Source: CAYZJD01 sp964483455 (lineage in GTDB: Bacteria; Acidobacteriota; Terriglobia; Bryobacterales; Bryobacteraceae). Taken from it: 64,000 nucleotides of DNA. Positions 41,801-50,494 of this stretch are shown here, piece by piece; position 1 is the stretch's first letter; each line of letters starts with the position of its first letter. The translations under genes were made by a program, and so were the position numbers. A model generated the notes under the pieces. It saw only the letters and a program-made list of their open reading frames with translations. It had not been told where the DNA came from and searched no databases. Location: assembly GCA_964483455.1 (NCBI GenBank), contig CAZACK010000009.1, forward strand, positions 15,763-79,762. The letters are read 5' to 3'.

Positions 41801-43022
41801 CTAATCGATGAAGCGCGGCCGGTAGAGTGGATCGCCCACGAACACCATCATCCAGCCAAGCCTGGGACAGACGAGGTAAGACGCGTCTCCGAAGGAGAAC
41901 CCGCTCCACAGACGGTTCAGGAGGCCGTGGCCCATCGCATATCCGGAAAGGTACGGCTCGGCGGTCGCGCCCCAGGTGGCGGTGATGCCGCGCTCGAGCC
42001 AGAGCGGCACCCAGGCGCCGGCGGCAGGGCGCCGGATCGCGGTCGCCGTATACGAGGTCAGTTGCGCTCCCACGGCGCCCGGGACGAACGTGTAGACGTC
42101 GTTTACCGAGGGCCCGCTGTACCAACCCCAGGCCCAAAGCGTATCCGGCGCGTTGTTGATCATTGCGCCGGTAACTGGTCGAAATACCCGAAGCCGGATC
42201 TCCGGCTGATTCCTTGTTCCGCCGCGAGCGCTNNNNNNNNNNNNNNNNNNNNNNNNNNNNNNNNNNNNNNNNNNNNNNNNNNNNNNNNNNNNNNNNNNNN
42301 NNNNNNNNNNNNNNNNNNNNNNNNNNNNNNNNGTCGAAATACCCGAAGCCGGATCTCCGGCTGATTCCTTGTTCCGCCGCGAGCGCTTTGTCAACGAGTC
42401 CGGCGGCGATCTGGGCGCTGGGGCCGTCCAAACGCACGACTGCGTAATACAGAGAGCGGAAGCTCGAGTAAGTCAGCGGGCGCGTACTGGTCGGGTCCGG
42501 GTCATACGAAGGATTCCAGACGAAGAGGGAGTCGGCGAAGGGCGTGTTCATCGTCGCGAGGAACGAGTCCAACGACAGGCCTGACACGCCTCGGGGATGG
42601 TCATTGATGTGTGAAGGAACGCCGTAAGTGGGAACTATGTAGGTGATCTTGCGGGTCAGGTTAGTCGCACCCAGGAACGCCCGGATGGGCTCCCGGAGGT
42701 TGGTGACGAAGTCCGCCCAACTGATGTTCCAGCAATCCCACGCGCTCGGCGTGTCCAGGCAGGCCGGATTCGTGCGAACATGGACGACGTTGCCCGAGGG
42801 GATGCCGCGCGCGGCGGCGTAGTGCCCGGCCACGTATTGGCCGGCCGGCATGGTTCCCGTGCCCGGCTCGGGGGAAGTATTGTCGTTGACCACGATCAGG
42901 ACGCTGGCCGGGTCGACGGGAGTCTGCGCGCCGGCGGGCGCCGTGGTAAGGACCACAAGGAGTGCGCACGCACCCAGGCAGGATGAAGGCCTGCCCCACC
43001 ACGAACTGTTCCACGAGGTCAA
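41801..43022 (-). CDS. Exported TIGR03790-like protein, interrupted by an assembly gap
   Basis: Read from TTG 43022: a signal region (CALLVVLTTAPAGAQ), then DPASVLIVVNDNTSPEPGTG, YVAGHYAAARGIPSGNVVHV, ITYIVPTYGVPSHIND and KALAAEQGISRRSGFGYFD before the gap. Beyond it, in another frame, INNAPDTLWAWGWYSGPSVN, WLERGITATWGATAEPYLSG and RLGWMMVFVGDPLYRP end the protein at 41801. Both halves fit a family (TIGR03790) of exported proteins of unknown function, with perhaps 50 or more residues missing. Part of the signal region is a copy of the GGGGCAGGC palindrome (42970-43005). Confidence 0.7.
42233..42332. other. Assembly gap (100 N) flanked by a 55-nt duplication
   Basis: Exactly 100 N. The 55 nt before the gap (42178-42232) and the 55 nt after it (42333-42387) are identical, starting GTCGAAATACCCG and ending GCGAGCGCT. 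This is what is expected of two contigs joined by a scaffolder at ends sharing one k-mer. Confidence 0.95.
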
Positions 43023-43026
43023 AGGA

Positions 43027-43872
43027 TTAGTTCACAATCACCGCCGGGTTGGACAGCTCCCCGATCTCAGGAATGCCGATAGTCACCATGTCGCCCGGGG
43101 CGAGCGCGGCGTCCTCTGTCACGATAATCCCGGTCCCGGTCAGCAGCACCGAGCCAGCCGGCACGGGGTTGGCCCGCAACAGGTACTCCACCAGCGTCTC
43201 GAACCGGCGGTGCAGCCGTTCTGTGGAAACGCTGCCGGAGAACAAAGTAGCTGCGTTTCGGGTGACGACACAGGTCATCTCCAGGCGATACGGATCCGGA
43301 ATCTGATCCGGGGTCACGATCACCGGACCCAACGAGCAACTGCCACAGTAGGCCTTCGATTGCGGCAGGTACAGCGGATTCTCCCGCTCGATGTCCCATG
43401 CAGAGACGTCGTTGGCGAGCGTGTAGCCCAGGATGCTGCCCTTGCTTCCGAGGACCAGGGCGAGCTCCGGTTCCGGGGCGGTGAAACGAGAATCGAAGCG
43501 GATGCCGATGGGCCTGCCGGGGCCGACGCACACCCGGCTGGTCCCCTTGAAGAAGATCTCCGGCCTCGCCTCGCGAAAGGCGTGGGCGTAAATGCCGTCG
43601 GCCGTGCCGTGTTCGGAATCGCGGAAGGTGGCGCTGGTCTGGTAGGTGCAGCCGCAGGCCCACACCTCCGCCGGGTGAATCGGAATAATGGGAGTGGCCG
43701 CTTCCGGGTGCTTGCTGGCAAGTTCCGCCACCAGCGCGGGGAATCCGACCGACTCCTTCTCGGACTTGAGGATCAAATCGAGCATGGTATAGCCGGGAAT
43801 CGGCCTTGCCATGTCGTGCTCGAACACCGCGGCTGTCACTTTGCCGCTCAGTCTGATTTGTCCCAATTTCAT
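43027..43872 (-). CDS. Fumarylacetoacetate-hydrolase-family protein, probable 2-keto-3-deoxypentonate dehydratase
   Basis: The 281-residue protein has the FAH metal site: PEVWACGCTYQTSATFRD-like PAEVWACGCTYQTSATFRD, the E-x-E pair in APEPELALVLG, and the aspartate of ILGYTLANDVSAWDIERENP. GCTYQTSA rather than GLNY is typical of the KdaD/2-keto-3-deoxyarabinonate (xylonate) dehydratase subgroup. It is 5 bp downstream of an aldehyde dehydrogenase of the alpha-ketoglutarate semialdehyde type, which takes the product of such a dehydratase. Substrate is inferred from this pairing. Confidence 0.8.
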   Translation of the reverse strand: MKLGQIRLSGKVTAAVFEHDMARPIPGYTMLDLILKSEKESVGFPALVAELASKHPEAATPIIPIHPAEVWACGCTYQTSATFRDSEHGTADGIYAHAFREARPEIFFKGTSRVCVGPGRPIGIRFDSRFTAPEPELALVLGSKGSILGYTLANDVSAWDIERENPLYLPQSKAYCGSCSLGPVIVTPDQIPDPYRLEMTCVVTRNAATLFSGSVSTERLHRRFETLVEYLLRANPVPAGSVLLTGTGIIVTEDAALAPGDMVTIGIPEIGELSNPAVIVN

Positions 43873-43877
43873 CGAAT

Positions 43878-45323
43878 TCAGTACTTCAGATAGACGGTCT
43901 TGTAGTCGCTATAGAACTCCATCGCCGCCGGCCCCTGCTCTTTGGGGCCGAAGCTGGACTCTTTGGTTCCGCCGAAGGGGAGTTGATATTCTACACCCGC
44001 GCTTGGCAGGTTGACCGTCAGCAGCCCCGCCTCCATTCGATACACGTACTCGAAAGCGCGGGACACATTGGTGGTCTGCAAGGACGCCGACAGGCCGAAC
44101 GGAATCCGGTTGGCGATGCCGAGCGCGTCCTCGAAGTCGCGGGCGCGCATCACCGCCAGCACCGGGCCGAAGATTTCCTCGCGCGCGATCGTCATCTCTG
44201 GAGTCACTTCGGCGAAGATCGTCGGCTCGACGAAGTAGCCCTTATCGTAGGCGCCGCCGGTGAGGCGGTTCCCGCCGATCCGCGGAGGGCCGGCCTCCTT
44301 TTTCCCGATTTCAATGTAACGGAGGTCGGTTTCAAGCTGGCCCTGGTCCACCGCCGGGCCGATGTCCACGCCGGGATCGAGGCCGTTGCCGACCTTCAGC
44401 TTGCGGGTGCGCTCGACCAGCGCGTCGAGGAAGCGGCCGTAGATGGAGTCTTCGACGATGGCGCGGCTGGTGGCGGTGCATTTCTGCCCGGTGGAGAAGA
44501 ACGCGCCGTTGACCACGTTCTCGACGGCGAGGTGGAAGTCGGCGTCGGCGAGCACGATGGTGGGGTTCTTGCCGCCCATCTCGAGTTGGATGCGCAAGCG
44601 GCGCCGGGATGCTTCCCCGTGCAGCCAGTTGCCAACGTCGCAGGAACCGGTAAAGGAAATCGCCTTGAGAGGCCTGGCTTGAACCAGCGCCCGGCCGAGT
44701 GCGCCGCCCGAGCCGGCGACGAAGTTGACCACTCCCTTCGGGACGCCGGCCTCGTGGCAGGCCTCGACGATCCGCCAGGCGCTCAATGGCGCGGCGGAGG
44801 CGGGCTTGAGGACGGCGGTGTTGCCGCAGATCAGCGCGGGCGCCAGTTTCCAGGCGGGGATCGCGCTGGGGAAGTTCCACGGCGTCACCAGCCCGACCAC
44901 GCCGATGGGTTTGCGGATGGCGAACATGTGCACGCGATCTCGCTCGGAGGGCACGAGGATGCCCGGCATGCGCGAGCCTTCGGCAGCGAAATAGCGGAAG
45001 ATGTTGATGGCGCGCCGCACCTCGCCGCGCGCCTCGGGCAAGGTCTTGCCTTCCTCGCGGGTCATCTCGGCGGCCAGTTGCTCGAAGTTGCGGTCGAGGA
45101 TCTCGGCGGTCTTGAAGAGGTAGTTACCGCGGGCCGGTCCGGGCATGGCTGACCAGGCGGGAAGGGCGCGCTCCGCCGCCTCAGCCGCGGCCTCGATGTC
45201 TCCGGCCGAACCTTTGACGAACAGACCGACCAGCTCGTCGGTGTTTGCCGGGTTGCGATTCTCGAAGGCGTCGCCTCCGACCCATTCGCCGTCGATGTAA
45301 TTACGAAAAAGGTCAGCGCTCAT
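43878..45323 (-). CDS. Aldehyde dehydrogenase, probable alpha-ketoglutarate semialdehyde dehydrogenase
   Basis: ATG 45323 gives 481 residues with the full ALDH signature: VGLVTPWNFPSAIPAWKLAP, the NAD-binding ISFTGSCDVGNWLHG, the general base in QLEMGGKNPTIVL, the nucleophile in FSTGQKCTATSRAIVED and EEIFGPVLAVM. The coupled FAH-family gene immediately downstream makes oxidation of 2,5-dioxopentanoate to 2-ketoglutarate the likely reaction, the last step of Weimberg-type pentose catabolism. The open frame upstream of the ATG overlaps the LemA-like gene on the same strand and is not used. Confidence 0.88.
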   Translation of the reverse strand: MSADLFRNYIDGEWVGGDAFENRNPANTDELVGLFVKGSAGDIEAAAEAAERALPAWSAMPGPARGNYLFKTAEILDRNFEQLAAEMTREEGKTLPEARGEVRRAINIFRYFAAEGSRMPGILVPSERDRVHMFAIRKPIGVVGLVTPWNFPSAIPAWKLAPALICGNTAVLKPASAAPLSAWRIVEACHEAGVPKGVVNFVAGSGGALGRALVQARPLKAISFTGSCDVGNWLHGEASRRRLRIQLEMGGKNPTIVLADADFHLAVENVVNGAFFSTGQKCTATSRAIVEDSIYGRFLDALVERTRKLKVGNGLDPGVDIGPAVDQGQLETDLRYIEIGKKEAGPPRIGGNRLTGGAYDKGYFVEPTIFAEVTPEMTIAREEIFGPVLAVMRARDFEDALGIANRIPFGLSASLQTTNVSRAFEYVYRMEAGLLTVNLPSAGVEYQLPFGGTKESSFGPKEQGPAAMEFYSDYKTVYLKY

Positions 45324-45403
45324 GGTATTGATGGGCGCTCCTTCACGCCCGCCGCAGCGCCTGACGCAGGCCGCGGACCCGCGCAAGGCGTTTTCAGCAT
45401 CCT

Positions 45404-45967
45404 TTAGAATGCCACGTCCGACGCGACGAGGGATGCCGGACCTGTCTTGAATGGGGCGTCGTGCGGCGCGAAACCGAACAGCGCGGCCGCGATGTTGTAC
45501 GGGAACAGCCCGAGGCTCATGTTGTACCTCTGAACGGCCTCGTTGTACCGGCGCCGCTCGCCGGCGAGGCGGCTCTCGGCGTCGAACAGTTCGTCCTGGA
45601 GCCGCAAGAAGTCCCCGCGGGACTGCAAGCCAGGGTAGTTCGCAAGGACGACCAGCAGCCGGGCAATGGCGCTGTCCAGCCGGGAATTGGCGGCGATGCA
45701 CTCCAGGGGGGTGCGGGCGGCAGCCAGCGCGCCTCGGGCCCCGGTCAACGAATCCACCACCGCCTGTTCCCGCTTGGCCACTGGGTTCACCGTCTCCAGG
45801 AGTCTGGGGACCAAGCCGGCCCGCCGCTGCAAGGCGAGCTCGAGGCGAGTCCAGGCGGCGTTGATCTCCTCCCGCTGGGCGCCCAGGTTCTTTCGGCAAG
45901 CCGCCAGCCTGGCAACCGCCACGGACAGCAGCAGCAGGAGCGCGACGGCAAACGCCAGCCGCTTCAC
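45404..45967 (-). CDS. LemA-family protein
   Basis: GTG 45967 overlaps the lpxD stop by GTGA. The 187-residue protein has one N-terminal membrane helix (LAFAVALLLLLSVAVARL) and the LemA helical core: EEINAAWTRLELALQRRAGL VPRLLETV, RLLVVLANYPGLQSRGDFLR and AVQRYNMSLGLFPYNIAAAL FGF. The function of LemA is poorly known. Coupling to lpxD is unusual. Confidence 0.87.
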   Translation of the reverse strand: MKRLAFAVALLLLLSVAVARLAACRKNLGAQREEINAAWTRLELALQRRAGLVPRLLETVNPVAKREQAVVDSLTGARGALAAARTPLECIAANSRLDSAIARLLVVLANYPGLQSRGDFLRLQDELFDAESRLAGERRRYNEAVQRYNMSLGLFPYNIAAALFGFAPHDAPFKTGPASLVASDVAF

Positions 45968-47001
45968 TGCTCTTCCGGGCGCGCGGCGGCTTCGAGTTGC
46001 TCCACGCGCTTCCTCAATTCTCTGACCGACTTCAGCAGGTCCGGCAGCCTCGGGAACGCCGTCACGGCGCGGCGCCACTCGCCGGCGTCGAAAGCCGGCG
46101 ATCCGCTGATCACCGCGCCGGCGGCAACGTCGCCGCCGATCCCGCTTTGCGCGTAGACGACGGCGTTGTCATGGACTGTCAGGTGGCCGGACACGCCCAC
46201 CTGGCCGGCGAGCAGGACGTTCTTTTCGAGGATGGAGCTGCCCGCCATCCCGACTTGCGCGCAGATGATGTTGTCCTCGCCCACGACACTGGCGTGGCCC
46301 ACCTGGACCAAGCTGTCGATCTTGGCGCCGCGCTTCACGCGCGTCTCGCCGACGGTGGCCCGGTCCACCGAGGTCAGCGTCTGGATCTCGACGTCATCCT
46401 CGATCACCGTCACGCCCGACTGCGGGATCTTCTCGTGCGTGCCGTCCTCGCGCCGGGCGAAGCCAAAGCCGTCGCCGCCCACGACTACGCCGTTTTGGAG
46501 AATGACCCGGTTGCCGACGCGGCAGAACTCGCGCACGACGGCGTGCGAATGCGCGGTGAAGTCGTCGCCTATCTCCGCACCTTCGTAGATCACCACGTGG
46601 GGGTGAAGCACGGCGTTGCGTCCGATGCGCACGTGCTCGCCGACGACGGCGTAAGCGCCAATGGAGGCGCCTTCGCCGATCACCGCCGATGAGGCGACCA
46701 TCGCCGCCGGATGGATGCCCGGTCTCGGCCTGGGCGGCTGGTAGAACAGCGCCAGCGCACGGGCAAAGGCGAGGTAAGGATTCGGCGACACGAGGCTGGC
46801 TATGGGCAGGTTCTTGACCGGCTCGGAAACCAGGATGGCCGCCGCGCGGGTATGTTTCACCCTGGGCGCGTACTTCGGGTTGGCCAAAAAGGTCAGGTCG
46901 GACGGCGCGGCATGCTCGATGCCGGCGACGCCGGTGATGTCGATGTCGCCGCCTCCATGCAGTTCGCAGCCGAGGCGGGAGGCAATCTCGCTGAGCTTCA
47001 T
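45964..47001 (-). CDS. lpxD: UDP-3-O-(3-hydroxymyristoyl)glucosamine N-acyltransferase
   Basis: ATG 47001 gives 345 residues. The N-terminal uridine-binding domain (MKLSEIASRLGCELHGGGDI, DLTFLANPKYAPRVKHTRAA) is followed by left-handed beta-helix hexapeptide repeats from about 110 (HPAAMVASSAVIGEGASIGA) including GGDGFGFARRE and the catalytic histidine region QVGHASVVGEDNIICAQVGM. It adds the second acyl chain in lipid A synthesis, showing that the organism makes lipopolysaccharide. lpxA, lpxC and fabZ are not in the window. The open frame upstream is not conserved. Confidence 0.95.
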   Translation of the reverse strand: MKLSEIASRLGCELHGGGDIDITGVAGIEHAAPSDLTFLANPKYAPRVKHTRAAAILVSEPVKNLPIASLVSPNPYLAFARALALFYQPPRPRPGIHPAAMVASSAVIGEGASIGAYAVVGEHVRIGRNAVLHPHVVIYEGAEIGDDFTAHSHAVVREFCRVGNRVILQNGVVVGGDGFGFARREDGTHEKIPQSGVTVIEDDVEIQTLTSVDRATVGETRVKRGAKIDSLVQVGHASVVGEDNIICAQVGMAGSSILEKNVLLAGQVGVSGHLTVHDNAVVYAQSGIGGDVAAGAVISGSPAFDAGEWRRAVTAFPRLPDLLKSVRELRKRVEQLEAAARPEEQ

Positions 47002-47030
47002 CGGAGTGCACGGGTCTGGGGCGCCCGCCA

Positions 47031-47261
47031 CTACAGAGTACAATGCCGGCCGGTGGGGTGGCCAGGACGGGGTCCTCGTCTGCTCTCCCCGCGGGCCGTG
47101 CACCGAGGGCCGGTTCCTGAACACGATTGGAAGGCCAGGAGCTTCTGAATATCTCGTGACGCGTGGAGCACGCGTACGATCGGGATGGGCTTTGTTTTAG
47201 GGCGATAGATGATGAGGCAGGAGTACCGCCGCCGGGTTACCTCGTACCGCGGCTCATCCAT
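47031..47261 (-). pseudogene. ParE toxin remnant (C-terminal third only)
   Basis: From ATG 47261: MDEPRYEVTRRRYSCLIIYR, PKTKPIPIVRVLHASRDIQK LLAF. This is the end of a ParE/RelE-fold toxin (the YxxxYR and RVLHxxRD strands). About 55 N-terminal residues are missing, and the remnant is joined directly to the 3' end of the ParD remnant. Past about 47135 the frame runs into non-homologous sequence. Confidence 0.75.
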
Positions 47262-47508
47262 GGTTTCGCTTCCGGCCAGGCCGGATGAGCTCCGGGAACA
47301 CCTCCTCGCCGTCGCGCAATTCGCCGCGCCTGTTCGAGTCCGATGGCGATTTGTTCGCGGAGTTCTCGCAAGGCCGCCCTTCCTGCCGTTTCCCGTTCTT
47401 GTGGCGTCGAAGGCCTTCCCGCGCGACCTCGCTGGCAGATTGGCAGCGGCCCGAGGCGACACGTGAATTCACAAAGCGCTCAAGCCGCGGTGTGAGGGAC
47501 ACGTTCAT
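47254..47508 (-). pseudogene. ParD antitoxin remnant with two frameshifts
   Basis: ATG 47508 starts a clear ParD N-terminus (MNVSLTPRLERFVNSRVASG, RCQSASEVAREGLR). The next segment is in the -1 frame (QERETAGRAALRELREQIAI, GLEQARR) and the end returns to the first frame (GELRDGEEVFPELIR, stop at 47254). Two compensating indels, at about 47400 and 47312, explain this. With the truncated ParE next to it the locus is dead. Confidence 0.8.
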
Positions 47509-47541
47509 GGTTGTCGGCTCGGCCATCATTCCATGCTGGTA

Positions 47542-47578
47542 CCTGGTTGCGAAAGAAGACGTTTCATGCCGCCGGCGG
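47542..47578. repeat. Dispersed repeat copy (CCTGGTTGCGAAAGA...CATGCCGCC)
   Basis: A 37-nt stretch nearly identical to 52405-52442. Both copies lie in gaps upstream of genes. The nature of the repeat is unknown. Confidence 0.55.
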
Positions 47579-47680
47579 AGGGGTATGGAGGGAATTTGAT
47601 GAGCCGCCGGAACGCGACGGTCGCTCTTCGGCTTGGCTTCCCGCGCCGACGCGGATGCGACTCATCCCATCTGGGCAAGG

Positions 47681-47686
47681 TAAACT
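47681..47686 (+). promoter_or_regulatory. -10 hexamer TAAACT, 6 nt before ATG 47693
   Basis: TAAACT, six bases (GAAGCT), ATG of the outer-membrane barrel gene. Leaderless geometry. Confidence 0.65.
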
Positions 47687-47692
47687 GAAGCT

Positions 47693-50488
47693 ATGAGGAG
47701 CGTCCCCGCCATGGTTGCGTTGTGCCTGGCGGGTACGGTGCACGCGCAGGAGCAGGCGCCGGCGGCCTCGGAAATGCAGAAGGCCGTCGAGGAGTTCAAA
47801 GTCCAGACCCGCAATCTGGGCTTGCGCGCCGACAGCCCGCCTCGGAAGCGACATGGGGGCCGCTGGCAGTGGCACGGGCGCCTGTTCGAGAACTTGCGCA
47901 ACGATATCCTGGATGCCGTTCCGCACGAAATCGTGCAGCGCGGGGGGAGTAAGTCGTTGCTCCGACGCAACCAGTTCGGGTTCAACATCGCCGGGCCGGT
48001 GGCGATCCCAAAGCTGTATGAAGGGCAGCGGTCGACCTATTTTTCACTGTCTTACGAGGGTGTGCGGGAACGGATTTCGCGCACACAGCTCCGCACCATT
48101 CCCACGGGGCCGGAGCGAGCGGGCGACTTCTCGGCCACGGTGGACGCGGCGGGCAGCCCGTTGCCGGTGTTCGATCCGCTGACGACGCGGCCCAACCCGT
48201 CTTTCAATCCGGCGCTGCCGGTTGCGCGCGACAACCTCGAGTACCTGCGGGACGTGTTCCCGGACAACCGCATCCCCTCGTACCGGTTGGACCCAGTGGC
48301 GCGGGAAGCCCTCCGCTTCTACCCCGAGGCGAACGCGTCGGTGGGGCCATTCTTCCGCAACAACTACTTCGTCGTGTCGCCGGAGACGAACACGGCGAAC
48401 GGAATGATCCTGAGGCTGGACCGTTCCATCCGCGACCGCCACAAGCTTACCTTCGGGACGTCGCTGTCCAACGGTTTTCTCGGGGCGGCGAAGTGGTTCC
48501 CGACGCCGGCCAATCCGGGGCCGTCGGACAACCGCTTCCAGTCGCGGCGGGGTTCGCTGGAGCACACCTTCACCAAGTCCGCCCAGACGGTGAACACGCT
48601 CAGCTTCGAGGCGGACAGCGAATCCTCGCGCGCAGGCGGCGCCGGGCAGCCGGACCACGCGGGCGAGATCGGTCTCAGAGGCGTGGGCAAGGAATCATTC
48701 CCCGTTTTCCGGATGTGGCCGTATCTGTCGATGGGGCAGTCCTTCCCGGTATCGAAAAACGCGCACAACACTTACATGTTGACCAACGCATTCTCGACGC
48801 GCCGCGGGAAGCACGGCATCCGTGTTGTGGCCCGGCACTTCCGCTGGCAGGTCAACAGCTACTGGCCGCGGTATCCGGCGGGCAGCTTCGAGTTCGGCGA
48901 CGGGCTGACCAGCCTGCCGGGGATCGTGAACACCGGACACGCGTTCGCCAGCTATCTTCTGGGACTAGCTGAATTCGCCGAAAACAGCGTAGTGACGTCG
49001 CCTTCCTACTACCGGCGAAACTACTGGGCGCTGGCGCTGCGGCACCAGTACGAGGTCACCAAGGGGTTGAATCTGACATTCGGCGCCAACCTGGAGCACA
49101 ATCTGCCGCGCACGGAAAAGTACGACCGGCAGTCGACGGTGGACCTGAACGCCATCAACCCGGCCAACGGCCGTCCGGGAGCGCTGGTGGTGGCGGCGCG
49201 CAACGGACGCGGACGAGCGTTTCAGCCGGCGCACACCAAGCTCGAGCCCAGCGCGAGCCTGGCCTGGAATCCCCGCGGCGACTCCAGGACGGTGGTGCGG
49301 CTGAGCTTTGCGCGGAGTTACGCGCCGATCCCCATCTACACCGGGCACTGGGCCACGCAGGCCTTCAACGCCGCTCCGGCGTTCATCTCGCCCAATATTC
49401 AGCTCGAGCCGGCGGTCAGGCTGACCGCCGGACTGCCCCCCTTGGCGCACCCACTGCCCGACCTGAGGCCCGAGGCGGTCAATGACTTGATCGCCGACCT
49501 GGTGGATATGAGCGATCGCCAGCCGACCTACCAGTCGGCGTCCCTGAACGTGGAGCGGGAACTGCCGTCCCAGGTGGTCGTGTCGCTGGGTGCGGCGTAC
49601 TCGGGGGGGCGAAACCTGCTGGTGGGAAACCCGACCGCGAATCCCAACGCCGTCCCGCTGGAGGCGCTCGCATACCGCGACCAGCTTAACGACGAGGCCT
49701 TCAACCGCTCGCTGCGCCCGTATCCGCAGTATAAAGGCTTCGAGACGTATTGGGCATGGCCGATCGGACGCTACATGCGAAACGCGGGCTTCGTGCGAGT
49801 GGAGAAGCGCGCCACGCGCGGCCTGACCCTCAACCTGTACTACGAGGTCGCCAAACAGATGGACGACTACTCCGGAGGCCGGCAGGATTACGAAGATCGC
49901 GAGGCGGAGTGGTCGCTTACCAACGGCAGCCGTCCCCAGCACCTCAGCCTGACCTACACCTACGAGCTGCCGTTCGGCTCAGGTAAGCCGCTGCTGGCGT
50001 ACTCCGACTGGAGGCGCCATCTGGTTGAGGGCTGGTCGGTGAGCGGGGTAAGCACCGTGGTGGGGGGAGATCCGCTTGCGCTGCGGCCGCTGTTCAACAA
50101 CACCGGGGGCGTCATCCAGAATCTTCGGGTGAACGTCGTGTCGTCGGCGAGCCCGGCGGCAGTCAATCAGGGGCCGGAGCATTGGTTCAATCCAGCAGCT
50201 TTCGACCAGCCTCCCGACTTTGCGCCGGGGAACGCGTCGCGCACTCACCCCTCCCTTCGAAACCCGTCCAGCCAGAACCACGACTTGTCGCTGAGCAAAC
50301 GGTTCGCGCTCGGCCCGGAGAGGACCGTCGAGCTCAGCGCCGTCGGACTTAACTTCCTGAATCACGCGAACTGGAACGATCCGGACACGGTGATCGGGCC
50401 GTCGTTCGCGCCCAACGCAAATGCGGGCAAGATCATCGGCTCGCGAGGGGGAAGGGTGGTTCAGGTGGGCTTGAGGTTGAGCTTCTAA
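47693..50488 (+). CDS. Oar-like outer-membrane beta-barrel protein
   Basis: The 931-residue protein has a signal peptide (MRSVPAMVALCLAGTVHAQ). From about 90 it matches the TonB-dependent/Oar-like barrels expanded in Acidobacteriota: NQFGFNIAGPVAIPKLYEGQ, RSTYFSLSYEGVRE, the DPLTTRPNPSF and FPDNRIPSYRLDPVA motifs, HKLTFGTSLSNGF, and the terminal strand VVQVGLRLSF with final phenylalanine. Full-length relatives start with a carboxypeptidase-regulatory-like domain and a plug of about 200 residues; here only about 80 residues precede the barrel, so it is a short form lacking that domain. Confidence 0.82.
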   Translation: MRSVPAMVALCLAGTVHAQEQAPAASEMQKAVEEFKVQTRNLGLRADSPPRKRHGGRWQWHGRLFENLRNDILDAVPHEIVQRGGSKSLLRRNQFGFNIAGPVAIPKLYEGQRSTYFSLSYEGVRERISRTQLRTIPTGPERAGDFSATVDAAGSPLPVFDPLTTRPNPSFNPALPVARDNLEYLRDVFPDNRIPSYRLDPVAREALRFYPEANASVGPFFRNNYFVVSPETNTANGMILRLDRSIRDRHKLTFGTSLSNGFLGAAKWFPTPANPGPSDNRFQSRRGSLEHTFTKSAQTVNTLSFEADSESSRAGGAGQPDHAGEIGLRGVGKESFPVFRMWPYLSMGQSFPVSKNAHNTYMLTNAFSTRRGKHGIRVVARHFRWQVNSYWPRYPAGSFEFGDGLTSLPGIVNTGHAFASYLLGLAEFAENSVVTSPSYYRRNYWALALRHQYEVTKGLNLTFGANLEHNLPRTEKYDRQSTVDLNAINPANGRPGALVVAARNGRGRAFQPAHTKLEPSASLAWNPRGDSRTVVRLSFARSYAPIPIYTGHWATQAFNAAPAFISPNIQLEPAVRLTAGLPPLAHPLPDLRPEAVNDLIADLVDMSDRQPTYQSASLNVERELPSQVVVSLGAAYSGGRNLLVGNPTANPNAVPLEALAYRDQLNDEAFNRSLRPYPQYKGFETYWAWPIGRYMRNAGFVRVEKRATRGLTLNLYYEVAKQMDDYSGGRQDYEDREAEWSLTNGSRPQHLSLTYTYELPFGSGKPLLAYSDWRRHLVEGWSVSGVSTVVGGDPLALRPLFNNTGGVIQNLRVNVVSSASPAAVNQGPEHWFNPAAFDQPPDFAPGNASRTHPSLRNPSSQNHDLSLSKRFALGPERTVELSAVGLNFLNHANWNDPDTVIGPSFAPNANAGKIIGSRGGRVVQVGLRLSF

Positions 50489-50494
50489 GAACGG

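Noticed and set aside
42178..42387. Possible short direct-repeat or CRISPR-like unit around the N run
   Set aside because: Only two copies, separated by exactly 100 N; this is a scaffold join, not a biological array.
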